Assembly: GCA_050011755.1 (NCBI GenBank) | Contig: JBEKIM010000079.1 | Coordinates: 1-19,331 of the forward strand | DNA length: 19,331 nt | Direction of reading: 5' to 3' | Source: Bog-159 sp050011755 | GTDB lineage: Bacteria > Acidobacteriota > Terriglobia > Bryobacterales > Bryobacteraceae | Shown here: positions 13,626 to 19,331 of the stretch, in pieces | Position numbering within the stretch: the stretch's first letter is position 1 | Layout of the letters: every line of letters begins with the position of its first letter | Notes under the pieces: generated by a model | What the model was told of the DNA's origin: nothing | What the model saw: only the letters and a program-made list of their open reading frames with translations | Database searches by the model: none | Made by a program: the position numbers and the translations under genes

Positions 13626-14753
13626 TTACGTGTGCACATCGCCGCCATCGTCGAACAGAGTCTGCGCGAGACCGCTCGAACTGCGCTCCCACGCGCTGGT
13701 GCGCCAGTTGTCGAACGTGTTGGAGACCCGCATCCAGGTGGCCGGGCTCAGGATAAACCGCTGTGCCAACGCAAAGACGTACGGCTCGTAAAGCCGCCGC
13801 GCCTGCGCCAGTTTGGCGTCGAACTCCGCGGCGTTCGAGGGCGCGATCCCGGCCGCCGCAAGCCCCGCTTTGAATTGCTCCAGGGCGTCCGGCGCCAGGC
13901 GATCCGGCTGCGGTGCACGCGGCGGAGCATTCACAATCTGCGCCAGGTCGACGACCGTATGCCGCGCCATGGCGAAGGTCAACCGCGCCTGCCAGGGCGA
14001 CAGGCCGTCGATGCCTGCAATCACCACCGCACAGACATCCAGGATCGTGGTCAGCGCCGCCAGCCACGATTGATTATCGTGCTGCGAACGAAAGTATGCC
14101 AGTACCGGGTACGAGATATAAGTCTCAAGCAGATCCGCCGACCAGATCTCCCATTCCCGCAACAGGTCGTCCATCGCGGACAAGCCGTGCCCCGTTGCGT
14201 AACGCCGCAGAAGTTCCGCCGCCGTTGGTGGCGATCCGGCGCGCGCATCCAATAGCAAAATGCTGGTTTCGCGCTTGGCAAAAGACTGATACAGTACCGG
14301 CAGATAGCTGATGACCAACGCCAGGAATCCGAAGCCTGTACCGGCCTCCAGGATCAGCACCTCCCTAGCCGCGCGTGTATGCGGCACGCCCATGCCCAGG
14401 GTGATGAACGTGGTGCCGCTCAGATAGATGCATTCATAGAAGCTCGCCCCGGGCAGCCCGGCGTCCCACTGCACCAAGGCAAAGGCCAGGATCATCCCAA
14501 TAGCCCACACCATGATCAGAAATAGCAGCGATAACGGACCGTAAATGCTGAGGTACCGCTCGCGCCGCCTGGGGGAGCGGATGCGCCGTGCGACCCACGA
14601 GCAGATGGTCCAGGTGGACAAATAAAACAGCCGGCTCAGCCGCAACTTTCGCGTGACGCGACGCGGCAGAATGATCACTTCAAAACCGTCCCAAAGGATG
14701 ATTAGCAGGACAACGGTTCCGAGAATAGCCCCGAGCACCCTCATGCCAAGCAT
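13626..14753 (-). CDS. Two-pore-type potassium-channel-like membrane protein with an atypical filter
   Basis: The 375-residue protein has an N-terminal hydrophobic helix (about 5-25) and a basic cytoplasmic loop (30-68, including PRRRER). An Ion_trans_2-type module follows: helix 69-95, pore loop near 108-122 and helix 130-155. A long cytoplasmic C-terminus (156-375) of mixed helical character ends the protein. The pore loop reads LSGTTFITLGMG, so the usual TVGYG selectivity filter is TLGMG here; Met replaces Tyr and Leu replaces Val. The fold assignment rests on the helix-pore-helix pattern and the G-T-T-x-x-T-x-G-x-G spacing. Ion preference is uncertain. The ATG overlaps the thioesterase stop (TAATG). 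A further 78 in-frame codons upstream overlap the thioesterase gene and lack any family match, so they were left out. Confidence 0.72.
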   Translation of the reverse strand: MLGMRVLGAILGTVVLLIILWDGFEVIILPRRVTRKLRLSRLFYLSTWTICSWVARRIRSPRRRERYLSIYGPLSLLFLIMVWAIGMILAFALVQWDAGLPGASFYECIYLSGTTFITLGMGVPHTRAAREVLILEAGTGFGFLALVISYLPVLYQSFAKRETSILLLDARAGSPPTAAELLRRYATGHGLSAMDDLLREWEIWSADLLETYISYPVLAYFRSQHDNQSWLAALTTILDVCAVVIAGIDGLSPWQARLTFAMARHTVVDLAQIVNAPPRAPQPDRLAPDALEQFKAGLAAAGIAPSNAAEFDAKLAQARRLYEPYVFALAQRFILSPATWMRVSNTFDNWRTSAWERSSSGLAQTLFDDGGDVHT

Positions 14754-15163
14754 TAGCCCTTGCCTGTCGCCTCCATTGATCCTACCAGAGACTTTTTCAG
14801 GGCTTCCGGCAGCGCCTGCGCCCGGCCCGGCCGTCCCACCGATACCACCACGATCGATCCATTGGCGGCCGTCACCCCGTCTTTCAACGCGGCGAATTCC
14901 AGCGTATACGACGACGTGCCCACCCGCTTTACCGAAACGGCGATGTCCAATAAGTCGTCGAAGCCCACCGCCGACCGGTACTCGCATTCGACGCGCACCC
15001 GCGGGAACCCCACATCCGGCGCGTCCCGGTAACAGTACCCCAAAGAGCGCAGAAATTCGATTTCCGCCGCCTCGAAATAGCGCAGCATCGCTGTGAAATG
15101 AATGCGTCCGGAGGCGTCCGTATCGGGAAACGCCACCCGCACCCGGTGCAGGAATTTGGGCAT
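14753..15163 (-). CDS. Acyl-CoA thioesterase of the YbgC / 4-hydroxybenzoyl-CoA family
   Basis: The 136-residue single hotdog-fold protein opens with FLHRVRVAFPDTDASGRIHF. The D-T-D-A-x-G pattern (14-19) is the active-site signature, with D16 the likely catalytic aspartate. A-x-x-x-YFEAAEIEFLRSLG then forms the long hotdog helix. The family hydrolyses acyl-CoA thioesters. YbgC members are often linked to phospholipid metabolism near the Tol-Pal complex, but no tol gene is near here, so the substrate is open. The ATG is two bases after the stop of the LolA-like gene, and the stop overlaps the channel gene start. The three genes therefore form a tight unit. Typical length for the family is 130-150. 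Confidence 0.85.
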   Translation of the reverse strand: MPKFLHRVRVAFPDTDASGRIHFTAMLRYFEAAEIEFLRSLGYCYRDAPDVGFPRVRVECEYRSAVGFDDLLDIAVSVKRVGTSSYTLEFAALKDGVTAANGSIVVVSVGRPGRAQALPEALKKSLVGSMEATGKG

Positions 15164-15165
15164 AG

Positions 15166-15882
15166 TTATTTTTCGGGCTTGGCGAAGGCCGCGTCCGCGA
15201 CCGCTACGTTGTTCTTGATTTCGGCGAACTTGAAGATCATCGTGTTATCCGGTGCGCGCTGCTCGATAGTGAAGGGCAGCTTGACTCCATCCACGTCGCG
15301 GTAATCCCGCAACAGTATCTCGTATTGTACGATGCCATCCTCCAGCGTGACGCGCTCGAAGTCGCGCTTCACCAGCAGCCCGCTCCCGGCATCGAAATAA
15401 AGCTTTTCGGCGGGGCCGCCGGCCGGGGTAGCCTCCACCACGTAAACCGCGTGCCCTTCCAGCTTATCGGCCCCCACTGCCGTCATCGCCGGATACAGTT
15501 CCTTGAGCCGAACCTCCCGGTAGAAAAGGCGATCGCGCTGGGCCGCCGCCAGGTCCGCCTTGCTCATGGCATGCGTGCCCGAATCGGGATTCTTTTCCCA
15601 GCCGTTGCCGCCGTCGACCACCGTTTCCACCACGCCATACCCTGGAATATCCATTGTCAGCCGAAAGCTGCCGGGCGCCTTCGCCACGATCAACGCCGTC
15701 CCGGTCACGTTATCGTCCGGAATCTCCACCGTGCCCTTCATCGTGCGCGTGGTAACCTTCTCGTAGGCGGCCTGGCCGCCCAAAGCCTGCGCGTACCTCT
15801 CGAGGATCTGGTCGACGCCGTTCTGCGCCGGCATGGGCGCTGCGGCGGCCAGCGCCAGCAGCGAATATCGCAGGTATCTCAT
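15166..15882 (-). CDS. Exported LolA-like (outer-membrane lipoprotein-sorting-like) protein
   Basis: The 238-residue protein has a signal peptide (MRYLRYSLLALAAAAPMPA, cut near residue 19-20). The mature part fits the LolA/LppX-like half-barrel of acidobacterial proteins annotated as outer membrane lipoprotein-sorting protein. The N-terminal helix has VDQILERYAQALGG, then short strands follow, including KAPGSFRLTMDIPG, KLYFDAGSGLLVKRDFE and YRDVDGVKLPFTIEQ. The D-x-x-x-G-L-L-V-K and D-G-V-K-L-P patterns are common in this group. Whether it carries lipoproteins or binds another lipid is not known. The start at 15882 is chosen over one 13 codons upstream because GGAGG lies five bases before it and the signal peptide then begins directly. 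It is first in the operon with the thioesterase and channel genes and diverges from the TIGR00300 gene. Confidence 0.78.
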   Translation of the reverse strand: MRYLRYSLLALAAAAPMPAQNGVDQILERYAQALGGQAAYEKVTTRTMKGTVEIPDDNVTGTALIVAKAPGSFRLTMDIPGYGVVETVVDGGNGWEKNPDSGTHAMSKADLAAAQRDRLFYREVRLKELYPAMTAVGADKLEGHAVYVVEATPAGGPAEKLYFDAGSGLLVKRDFERVTLEDGIVQYEILLRDYRDVDGVKLPFTIEQRAPDNTMIFKFAEIKNNVAVADAAFAKPEK

Positions 15883-15887
15883 GGAAC

Positions 15888-15892
15888 CCTCC
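15888..15892 (-). promoter_or_regulatory. Shine-Dalgarno of the LolA-like gene
   Basis: GGAGG on the minus strand, five bases before the ATG at 15882. It rules out the longer reading from 15921. Confidence 0.65.
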
Positions 15893-15921
15893 GGGGCGGC
15901 GGAGCGGAACGCGCGGCCCAC

Positions 15922-15931
15922 AGTCTACAAT
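15922..15931. promoter_or_regulatory. Candidate bidirectional promoter with overlapping -10 elements
   Basis: The plus strand reads AGTCTACAAT. TACAAT (15926-15931) is a -10 for the rightward TIGR00300 gene and ends nine bases before its ATG. The minus strand of the same site reads TAGACT (15927-15922), a -10 for the leftward LolA-like gene. The two share two base pairs. The rightward RNA would be leaderless or nearly so, and the leftward one would have a leader of about 33 bases with a Shine-Dalgarno. Confidence 0.42.
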
Positions 15932-15940
15932 AAATCTTTT

Positions 15941-17173
15941 ATGCATCTACAGGAAGTCGTCGAAGCGCAAGGCCACCTGATCGACTCCCACGTGATGGAG
16001 AACATCTTCGATAAGGTGGTCGAGCATCATGGCCGCTTCGAGGTGGAAGAATTTCGCATCGGCCGCACCAACAGCGAGCCGTCCTACCTGCGTTTGAAGG
16101 TCGAAGCTCCCTCCGGCGAGTTGATGGCGCATCTGCTCGAAGACCTGCTGTCGCTGGGCTGCGCGGCGGTGGATTCCGGCGACGCCGCGTTGCGCGCCGT
16201 CGAACGCGACTGCTGCGCGCCCGAAGATTTCTACTCCACCACCAATCACCGCACCTTCGTACGCCTCAACCAGCAATGGATCGAAGTGGAAAATCAGCGC
16301 ATGGACGCCCTTATCGTGGTTGCCGATGGCCGCGCCTGGTGCCGCCGGCTGCGCGATATCCGCACGGGCGATCGCGTGGTGGTGGGCATGCGCGGCATCC
16401 GCGTGGCGCCCGAATCGAAAGAGCGCGACCGCCTCGCGTTCGCCTTCATGTCCAACGGCATCTCCTCCGAGCGCCAGGTTGAAACCGCCGTGCGGCAGAC
16501 CGCGGCGCTCATCCGCCAGACTCTGGAACAGAAGCTGAAAGTGGTCGTGGTGGCCGGACCGGTGGTGGTCCATACCGGCGGCGTACCAGGCCTGGCGGCG
16601 CTCATCCGCGGCGGCTTCGTGCACGCGCTGCTCAGCGGCAACGCGCTGGGCGTGCATGACGCGGAAGCCGCGCTGTTCGGCACTTCGCTCGGCGTGCGGC
16701 TGGCCGATGGACGGCAGGAAGAGCACGGCCATCGCAACCACATGCGCGCCATCAACGCGATTTATCATGCCGGAAGCGTGGCCCAGGCCGTGGCTGCCGG
16801 ACGGCTTCCCAGCGGCATCCTCTACGAATGCGTGCGCGCCAACGTGCCTTTCGTGCTCGCCGGCAGCTTGCGCGACGACGGCCCCCTTCCCGATACCATC
16901 ACCGACATGAATGCGGCGCAGGACGCCTATGCCGCCCATCTGAAGGGCGCCGGACTGGTGCTTTGCCTGGGCTCGATGCTGCACTCCATCGCCACCGGCA
17001 ATATGCTGCCGAGTTGGGTGAAAATCGTCTGCGTGGATATCAACCCGGCCGTGGCCACCAAGGTCAGCGATCGCGGCACCGGACAAGCCGTGGGCGTGGT
17101 GGCGGACGTGGGCATGTTCCTGGATCTGCTGGCTAAGGCGGCCGCCATTCCGGCCATGGTAACTCCATCATGA
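15941..17173 (+). CDS. TIGR00300-family enzyme (LOR/SDH domain; ornithine cyclodeaminase-like)
   Basis: The 410-residue protein matches the TIGR00300 / LOR-SDH conserved-domain family throughout. The N-terminal part has EAQGHLIDSHVMENIFDKVV and FEVEEFRIGRTNSEPSYLRL. The middle has FAFMSNGISSERQVE, then a strand and turn VVVVAGPVVVHTGG (201-214), HALLSGNALGVHDAEAALFG, and HMRAINAIYHAGSV. A Rossmann-like C-terminal end follows with CVDINPAVATKVSDRG. Homologues are the C-terminal domain of cyanobacterial ArgZ/AgrE and archaeal stand-alone proteins reported to turn ornithine into proline and ammonia. Here the arginine-dihydrolase half of ArgZ is absent. The substrate is therefore probable, not proven. 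The ATG at 15941 follows a -10-like hexamer with no Shine-Dalgarno. The stop overlaps queF as ATGA. Confidence 0.8.
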   Translation: MHLQEVVEAQGHLIDSHVMENIFDKVVEHHGRFEVEEFRIGRTNSEPSYLRLKVEAPSGELMAHLLEDLLSLGCAAVDSGDAALRAVERDCCAPEDFYSTTNHRTFVRLNQQWIEVENQRMDALIVVADGRAWCRRLRDIRTGDRVVVGMRGIRVAPESKERDRLAFAFMSNGISSERQVETAVRQTAALIRQTLEQKLKVVVVAGPVVVHTGGVPGLAALIRGGFVHALLSGNALGVHDAEAALFGTSLGVRLADGRQEEHGHRNHMRAINAIYHAGSVAQAVAAGRLPSGILYECVRANVPFVLAGSLRDDGPLPDTITDMNAAQDAYAAHLKGAGLVLCLGSMLHSIATGNMLPSWVKIVCVDINPAVATKVSDRGTGQAVGVVADVGMFLDLLAKAAAIPAMVTPS

Positions 17174-17580
17174 AGCGCGCCTATACCGACGAACACGCCG
17201 CGGCCGGAATCGCCGCCGCTCTGCCTGAAATCGAGACCTGGCCCAACCAGTTTCCGGATTACGAGATCGAGATCGTGATTCCGGAGTTCACGTCCGTGTG
17301 CCCTAAAACCGGCCTTCCGGACTTTGGCAGGCTGACCCTGCGTTATGTGCCGGACAAGAAGTGCCTGGAGCTGAAGTCGCTGAAGCTGTACCTGCTGGCA
17401 TATCGGAATCTGGGCATCTTCTACGAGAACGTGGTGAACCGCTTCTTGCGCGACGTGGTAGCCGCCGTCAAGCCGTTGAGCGCCACGGTGACCGGCGAAT
17501 TCACGCCGCGCGGCGGATTGCAGTCCAAAGTCACGGCGACTTTTACGAAGTCGGGGAGCAAGCCACGTGGACACCGATGA
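17170..17580 (+). CDS. queF: NADPH-dependent 7-cyano-7-deazaguanine reductase (preQ0 reductase, type I)
   Basis: The 136-residue tunnelling-fold enzyme reduces preQ0 to preQ1 in queuosine synthesis (EC 1.7.1.13). The catalytic cysteine is C44 in TSVCPKTGLPDFG, with D51 seven residues later as the general acid. The QueF family motif ELKSLKLY spans 67-74, and E86 in FYEN sits 42 residues after the cysteine, as in Bacillus QueF. This is the short single-domain (YkvM) type. The ATG overlaps the stop of the TIGR00300 gene by four bases (ATGA). No other queuosine gene (queC, queD, queE, tgt) is in the window. The 3' end overlaps the methyltransferase gene by 14 bases. Confidence 0.95.
   Translation: MKRAYTDEHAAAGIAAALPEIETWPNQFPDYEIEIVIPEFTSVCPKTGLPDFGRLTLRYVPDKKCLELKSLKLYLLAYRNLGIFYENVVNRFLRDVVAAVKPLSATVTGEFTPRGGLQSKVTATFTKSGSKPRGHR
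17555..17558 (+). promoter_or_regulatory. Shine-Dalgarno for the GTG start of the methyltransferase gene
   Basis: GGAG inside the end of queF, eight bases before GTG at 17567. The nearby ATG at 17577 is out of frame and meets a stop at once. Confidence 0.5.
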
Positions 17581-18973
17581 ATTGAACGCCGTTCTGCGCG
17601 AGATCCAGGATCGCGTGCGTGCGCGCCATCCCGACGCCGTGACCACCGGGGACGTTCAACTGCCCGACCTCATGCCACTGCTGCATGCGCGCGATGCGGC
17701 GGAAGCCAAGGTGGCGTCCATCGGCACCGTGAATCCTCGTGCCGGTGGGCCGCTGAACTGGCTGGCGCAACAGGCTAAGAAAGCCATAGCCCGCGCGCTC
17801 GACTGGCACGTGCGCGAGCAGGTCGAGTTCAATCGCAACGTGATGGCTTGCGTCCAATCCACGCTTGAAGCCCTCGAAGACACCCGCCGTACGTTGGCCG
17901 CAATCGACCACAAGTGGGGCCAGGTCGCCGCGGACCTGGATGCGCTCGTGCGCGGCGAGGTCCAGCAACTGAAGGACATTCGCGGACACTGGACGGAGTG
18001 GCGCCAGGGCTGGGAATACAAGCTGGTGGTCAACGAAACCAAATTGCTGCGCGGCCTTGCCGAGCTGAATGCCGCCTTCCAGCATCGCACCGGGCAAAAC
18101 GAGGCGTTCATCCGCGACCAGATCAAATTGCAGCATGCCGATTTCGAAGGCGCGCTGGACCGCTACGGCGTGGATATCCAGAAGCGCCTGTGGGCGGACC
18201 TGGAACGTATCCGCAAGGATTACGATCACCTGATTCATTCCGAGCTGCGGCTGATACGGCAGCGCACCGCGGCCGGCGTCCCGCCCGCTTCGCCTGTCAC
18301 GCCCCAGCCACAGTCCCAAACTGTCGCCACGGCGCCGCCTGAATTCGATTACGCGCGCTTCGCCGAGCGCTTCCGCGGATCCGAAGACTATGTGAAAAAA
18401 GGCCAGCAGTTCTACCTGCCTTACTTCAGCGGCCGGCGCGACGTGCTGGATATCGGCTGCGGCCGCGGCGAGTTTCTGGAACTGATGCGCGATGCCGGCG
18501 TCTCCGCCCGGGGCATCGACCTGAGCACTGAGTCCGTCGACGTATGCCGCCTAAAGGGTCTGCGCGCGGATGCAGCCGATCTGTTCGTCTGGCTGGCGGA
18601 TCTGCCGGAAGGCTCGCTCGATGGCATTTTCAGCTCGCAGGTTGTGGAACATCTGCCGCCCGATCGCTTGCCGGACATGATCCGGCTCGCGGCATCGCGT
18701 CTGGAGCGCGACGGCGTGCTGGCTATCGAGACTCCCAATCCCGAGTGCCTGGCTATCTTCGCCAGCCACTTCTTTCTGGACCCCACCCACACTCGCCCCG
18801 TACCGCACGCTTTGTTGTCGTTCTACATGGAAGAATGCGGACTCGGCGGGATCGAGGTGCATCGGCTCTCGCCCGCCATCGAATCCATGCCCGCCCTTGC
18901 CAGTCTGCCGGAAGACTTCCGCGAAGCCTTTTTCGGCGGTCTGGATTATGCCATTATCGGGAGGAAGCTATAG
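17567..18973 (+). CDS. SAM-dependent methyltransferase with a long coiled-coil N-terminus
   Basis: The 468-residue protein has two parts joined by a Pro/Gln/Ala-rich linker (about 236-258). Residues 60-235 are charged and helical, probably coiled coil, with the opening LNWLAQQAKKAIARALDWHV. The C-terminal class I methyltransferase domain (about 270-468) has motif I VLDIGCGRGEF (293-303), an acidic strand end GIDLS (316-320), SSQVVEHLPPDRL, and AIETPNPECL. The late stretch HFFLDPTHTRPVPHALLSFY is typical of glycan-modifying methyltransferases of polysaccharide clusters, such as the WbdD-like group. The acceptor is not known and no sugar genes are adjacent. The start is a GTG with GGAG eight bases upstream. 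The stop TAG overlaps the apparent ATA start of the CYTH gene. Confidence 0.8.
   Translation: MDTDELNAVLREIQDRVRARHPDAVTTGDVQLPDLMPLLHARDAAEAKVASIGTVNPRAGGPLNWLAQQAKKAIARALDWHVREQVEFNRNVMACVQSTLEALEDTRRTLAAIDHKWGQVAADLDALVRGEVQQLKDIRGHWTEWRQGWEYKLVVNETKLLRGLAELNAAFQHRTGQNEAFIRDQIKLQHADFEGALDRYGVDIQKRLWADLERIRKDYDHLIHSELRLIRQRTAAGVPPASPVTPQPQSQTVATAPPEFDYARFAERFRGSEDYVKKGQQFYLPYFSGRRDVLDIGCGRGEFLELMRDAGVSARGIDLSTESVDVCRLKGLRADAADLFVWLADLPEGSLDGIFSSQVVEHLPPDRLPDMIRLAASRLERDGVLAIETPNPECLAIFASHFFLDPTHTRPVPHALLSFYMEECGLGGIEVHRLSPAIESMPALASLPEDFREAFFGGLDYAIIGRKL
18959..18964 (+). promoter_or_regulatory. Strong Shine-Dalgarno in front of an ATA codon
   Basis: GGGAGG is five bases (AAGCT) before ATA at 18970-18972, the spacing expected for a start codon. 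It lies inside the last codons of the methyltransferase gene. Confidence 0.55.
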
Positions 18974-19331
18974 CTCTCCCCGGTTCCCCGCGCGAAATCG
19001 AGATCAAGCTGGCTCTGCCGGACCCCGGCACGGGCCGCCGCTTGCTGCGCGCCGCCGGTTTCCGCGTATCCAAACGCCGCGTCTTTGAGGCCAATACTCT
19101 CTTCGATACCTCGCGCGGCTCGTTGCGTCGCAAAGGGCATTTGCTGCGCGTGCGGGCGGCCGGGCAGCAGGGCGTTCTCACTTATAAAGGCGCCGGCCCC
19201 GCCGGCAAAGATGCCGGTAAGTATAAGGATCGCGAGGAAATGGAAGTCGAGGTCTCCGATCCGCGCCGTCTCGCCGAGATATTGTCCCGCCTGGATTTCG
19301 TGCCCGCGTTTTACTACGAGAAGTATCGCAC
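18970..19331 (+). CDS. CYTH-domain protein (class IV adenylate cyclase / triphosphatase-like), 5' part, apparent ATA start
   Basis: An open frame from 18970 runs off the right edge (120 codons visible). It shows the CYTH hallmark EIEIK at residues 9-13, then FEANTLFDTSRGSLRRKGHL, LLRVR, LTYKGAG and REEMEVEV. These are the alternating charged strands that form the triphosphate tunnel. Members hydrolyse inorganic or organic triphosphates or make cAMP; the exact activity cannot be told. No ATG, GTG or TTG occurs in this frame just upstream of EIEIK: the codons read GAG GAA GCT ATA GCT CTC. The ATA has a GGGAGG at ideal distance and overlaps the upstream TAG, just as other genes here overlap by ATGA. 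ATA is a permitted but rare bacterial start. A sequencing error (ATG) would remove the methyltransferase stop, so it is less likely. Confidence 0.75.
   Translation, partial: MALPGSPREIEIKLALPDPGTGRRLLRAAGFRVSKRRVFEANTLFDTSRGSLRRKGHLLRVRAAGQQGVLTYKGAGPAGKDAGKYKDREEMEVEVSDPRRLAEILSRLDFVPAFYYEKYR

Noticed and set aside
14754..14987. N-terminal extension of the channel protein by 78 codons
   Set aside because: It lies wholly within the thioesterase gene in another frame, has Gly/Arg-rich shadow composition, and the TAATG overlap gives a better start.
15947..17086. Open frame of 379 codons on the minus strand inside the TIGR00300 gene
   Set aside because: His/Ala-rich antisense shadow of a conserved enzyme.
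17170..17580. preQ1 riboswitch controlling queF
   Set aside because: queF begins inside the stop of the preceding gene, leaving no leader, and no preQ1 aptamer-like sequence was seen upstream of the operon.

Overview
The window is GC-rich chromosomal DNA of housekeeping character. It most likely comes from an Acidobacteriota of the Solibacter/Bryobacter type. This placement is inferred from the mix of families: a GloVer tandem-repeat protein, an N-terminus of the 'KSTGPRTPEGK' family, HpnE, tandem carboxypeptidase-regulatory-like domains, and hairpin repeats between genes. No marker gene proves it. Nearly all genes pack tightly. There is no rRNA, tRNA, CRISPR array, insertion sequence or phage module, and no gene-free stretch over 300 bases.

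Layout, left to right. At the left edge is a leftward gene cut off at 46 codons, followed by a 230-bp gap with hairpin repeats. Then come rightward hpnE (hydroxysqualene dehydroxylase), a secreted protein with two tandem regulatory-like domains, and a small unknown protein. The last of these converges on leftward transketolase. Upstream of transketolase lies a secreted GloVer-repeat protein on the same strand. It diverges from the rightward ileS-lspA-lgt operon (isoleucyl-tRNA synthetase and two lipoprotein-maturation enzymes) and a zinc-ribbon membrane protein. A leftward operon purC-cvpA-fis-like-gph follows, with overlapping starts and stops and a clear sigma70-type promoter. A second leftward operon holds a LolA-like protein, a thioesterase and a two-TM potassium-channel-like protein. 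It diverges from a rightward operon that runs off the right edge: a TIGR00300/ornithine-cyclodeaminase-like enzyme, queF, a coiled-coil methyltransferase, and a CYTH-domain protein.

The most notable signals are regulatory and translational. Five genes at the heads of transcription units (hpnE, the tandem-domain gene, tkt, ileS, the TIGR00300 gene) have a -10-like hexamer ending only 5-9 nt before the ATG and no Shine-Dalgarno, which predicts leaderless mRNAs. Other starts carry good Shine-Dalgarno sequences, so two modes of initiation appear to coexist. The CYTH gene has a strong, ideally spaced Shine-Dalgarno in front of an ATA codon and no in-frame ATG, GTG or TTG. The 58-bp divergent spacer near 15.9 kb has back-to-back -10 hexamers sharing two bases. 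I did not find a convincing new multi-gene defence or metabolic system.
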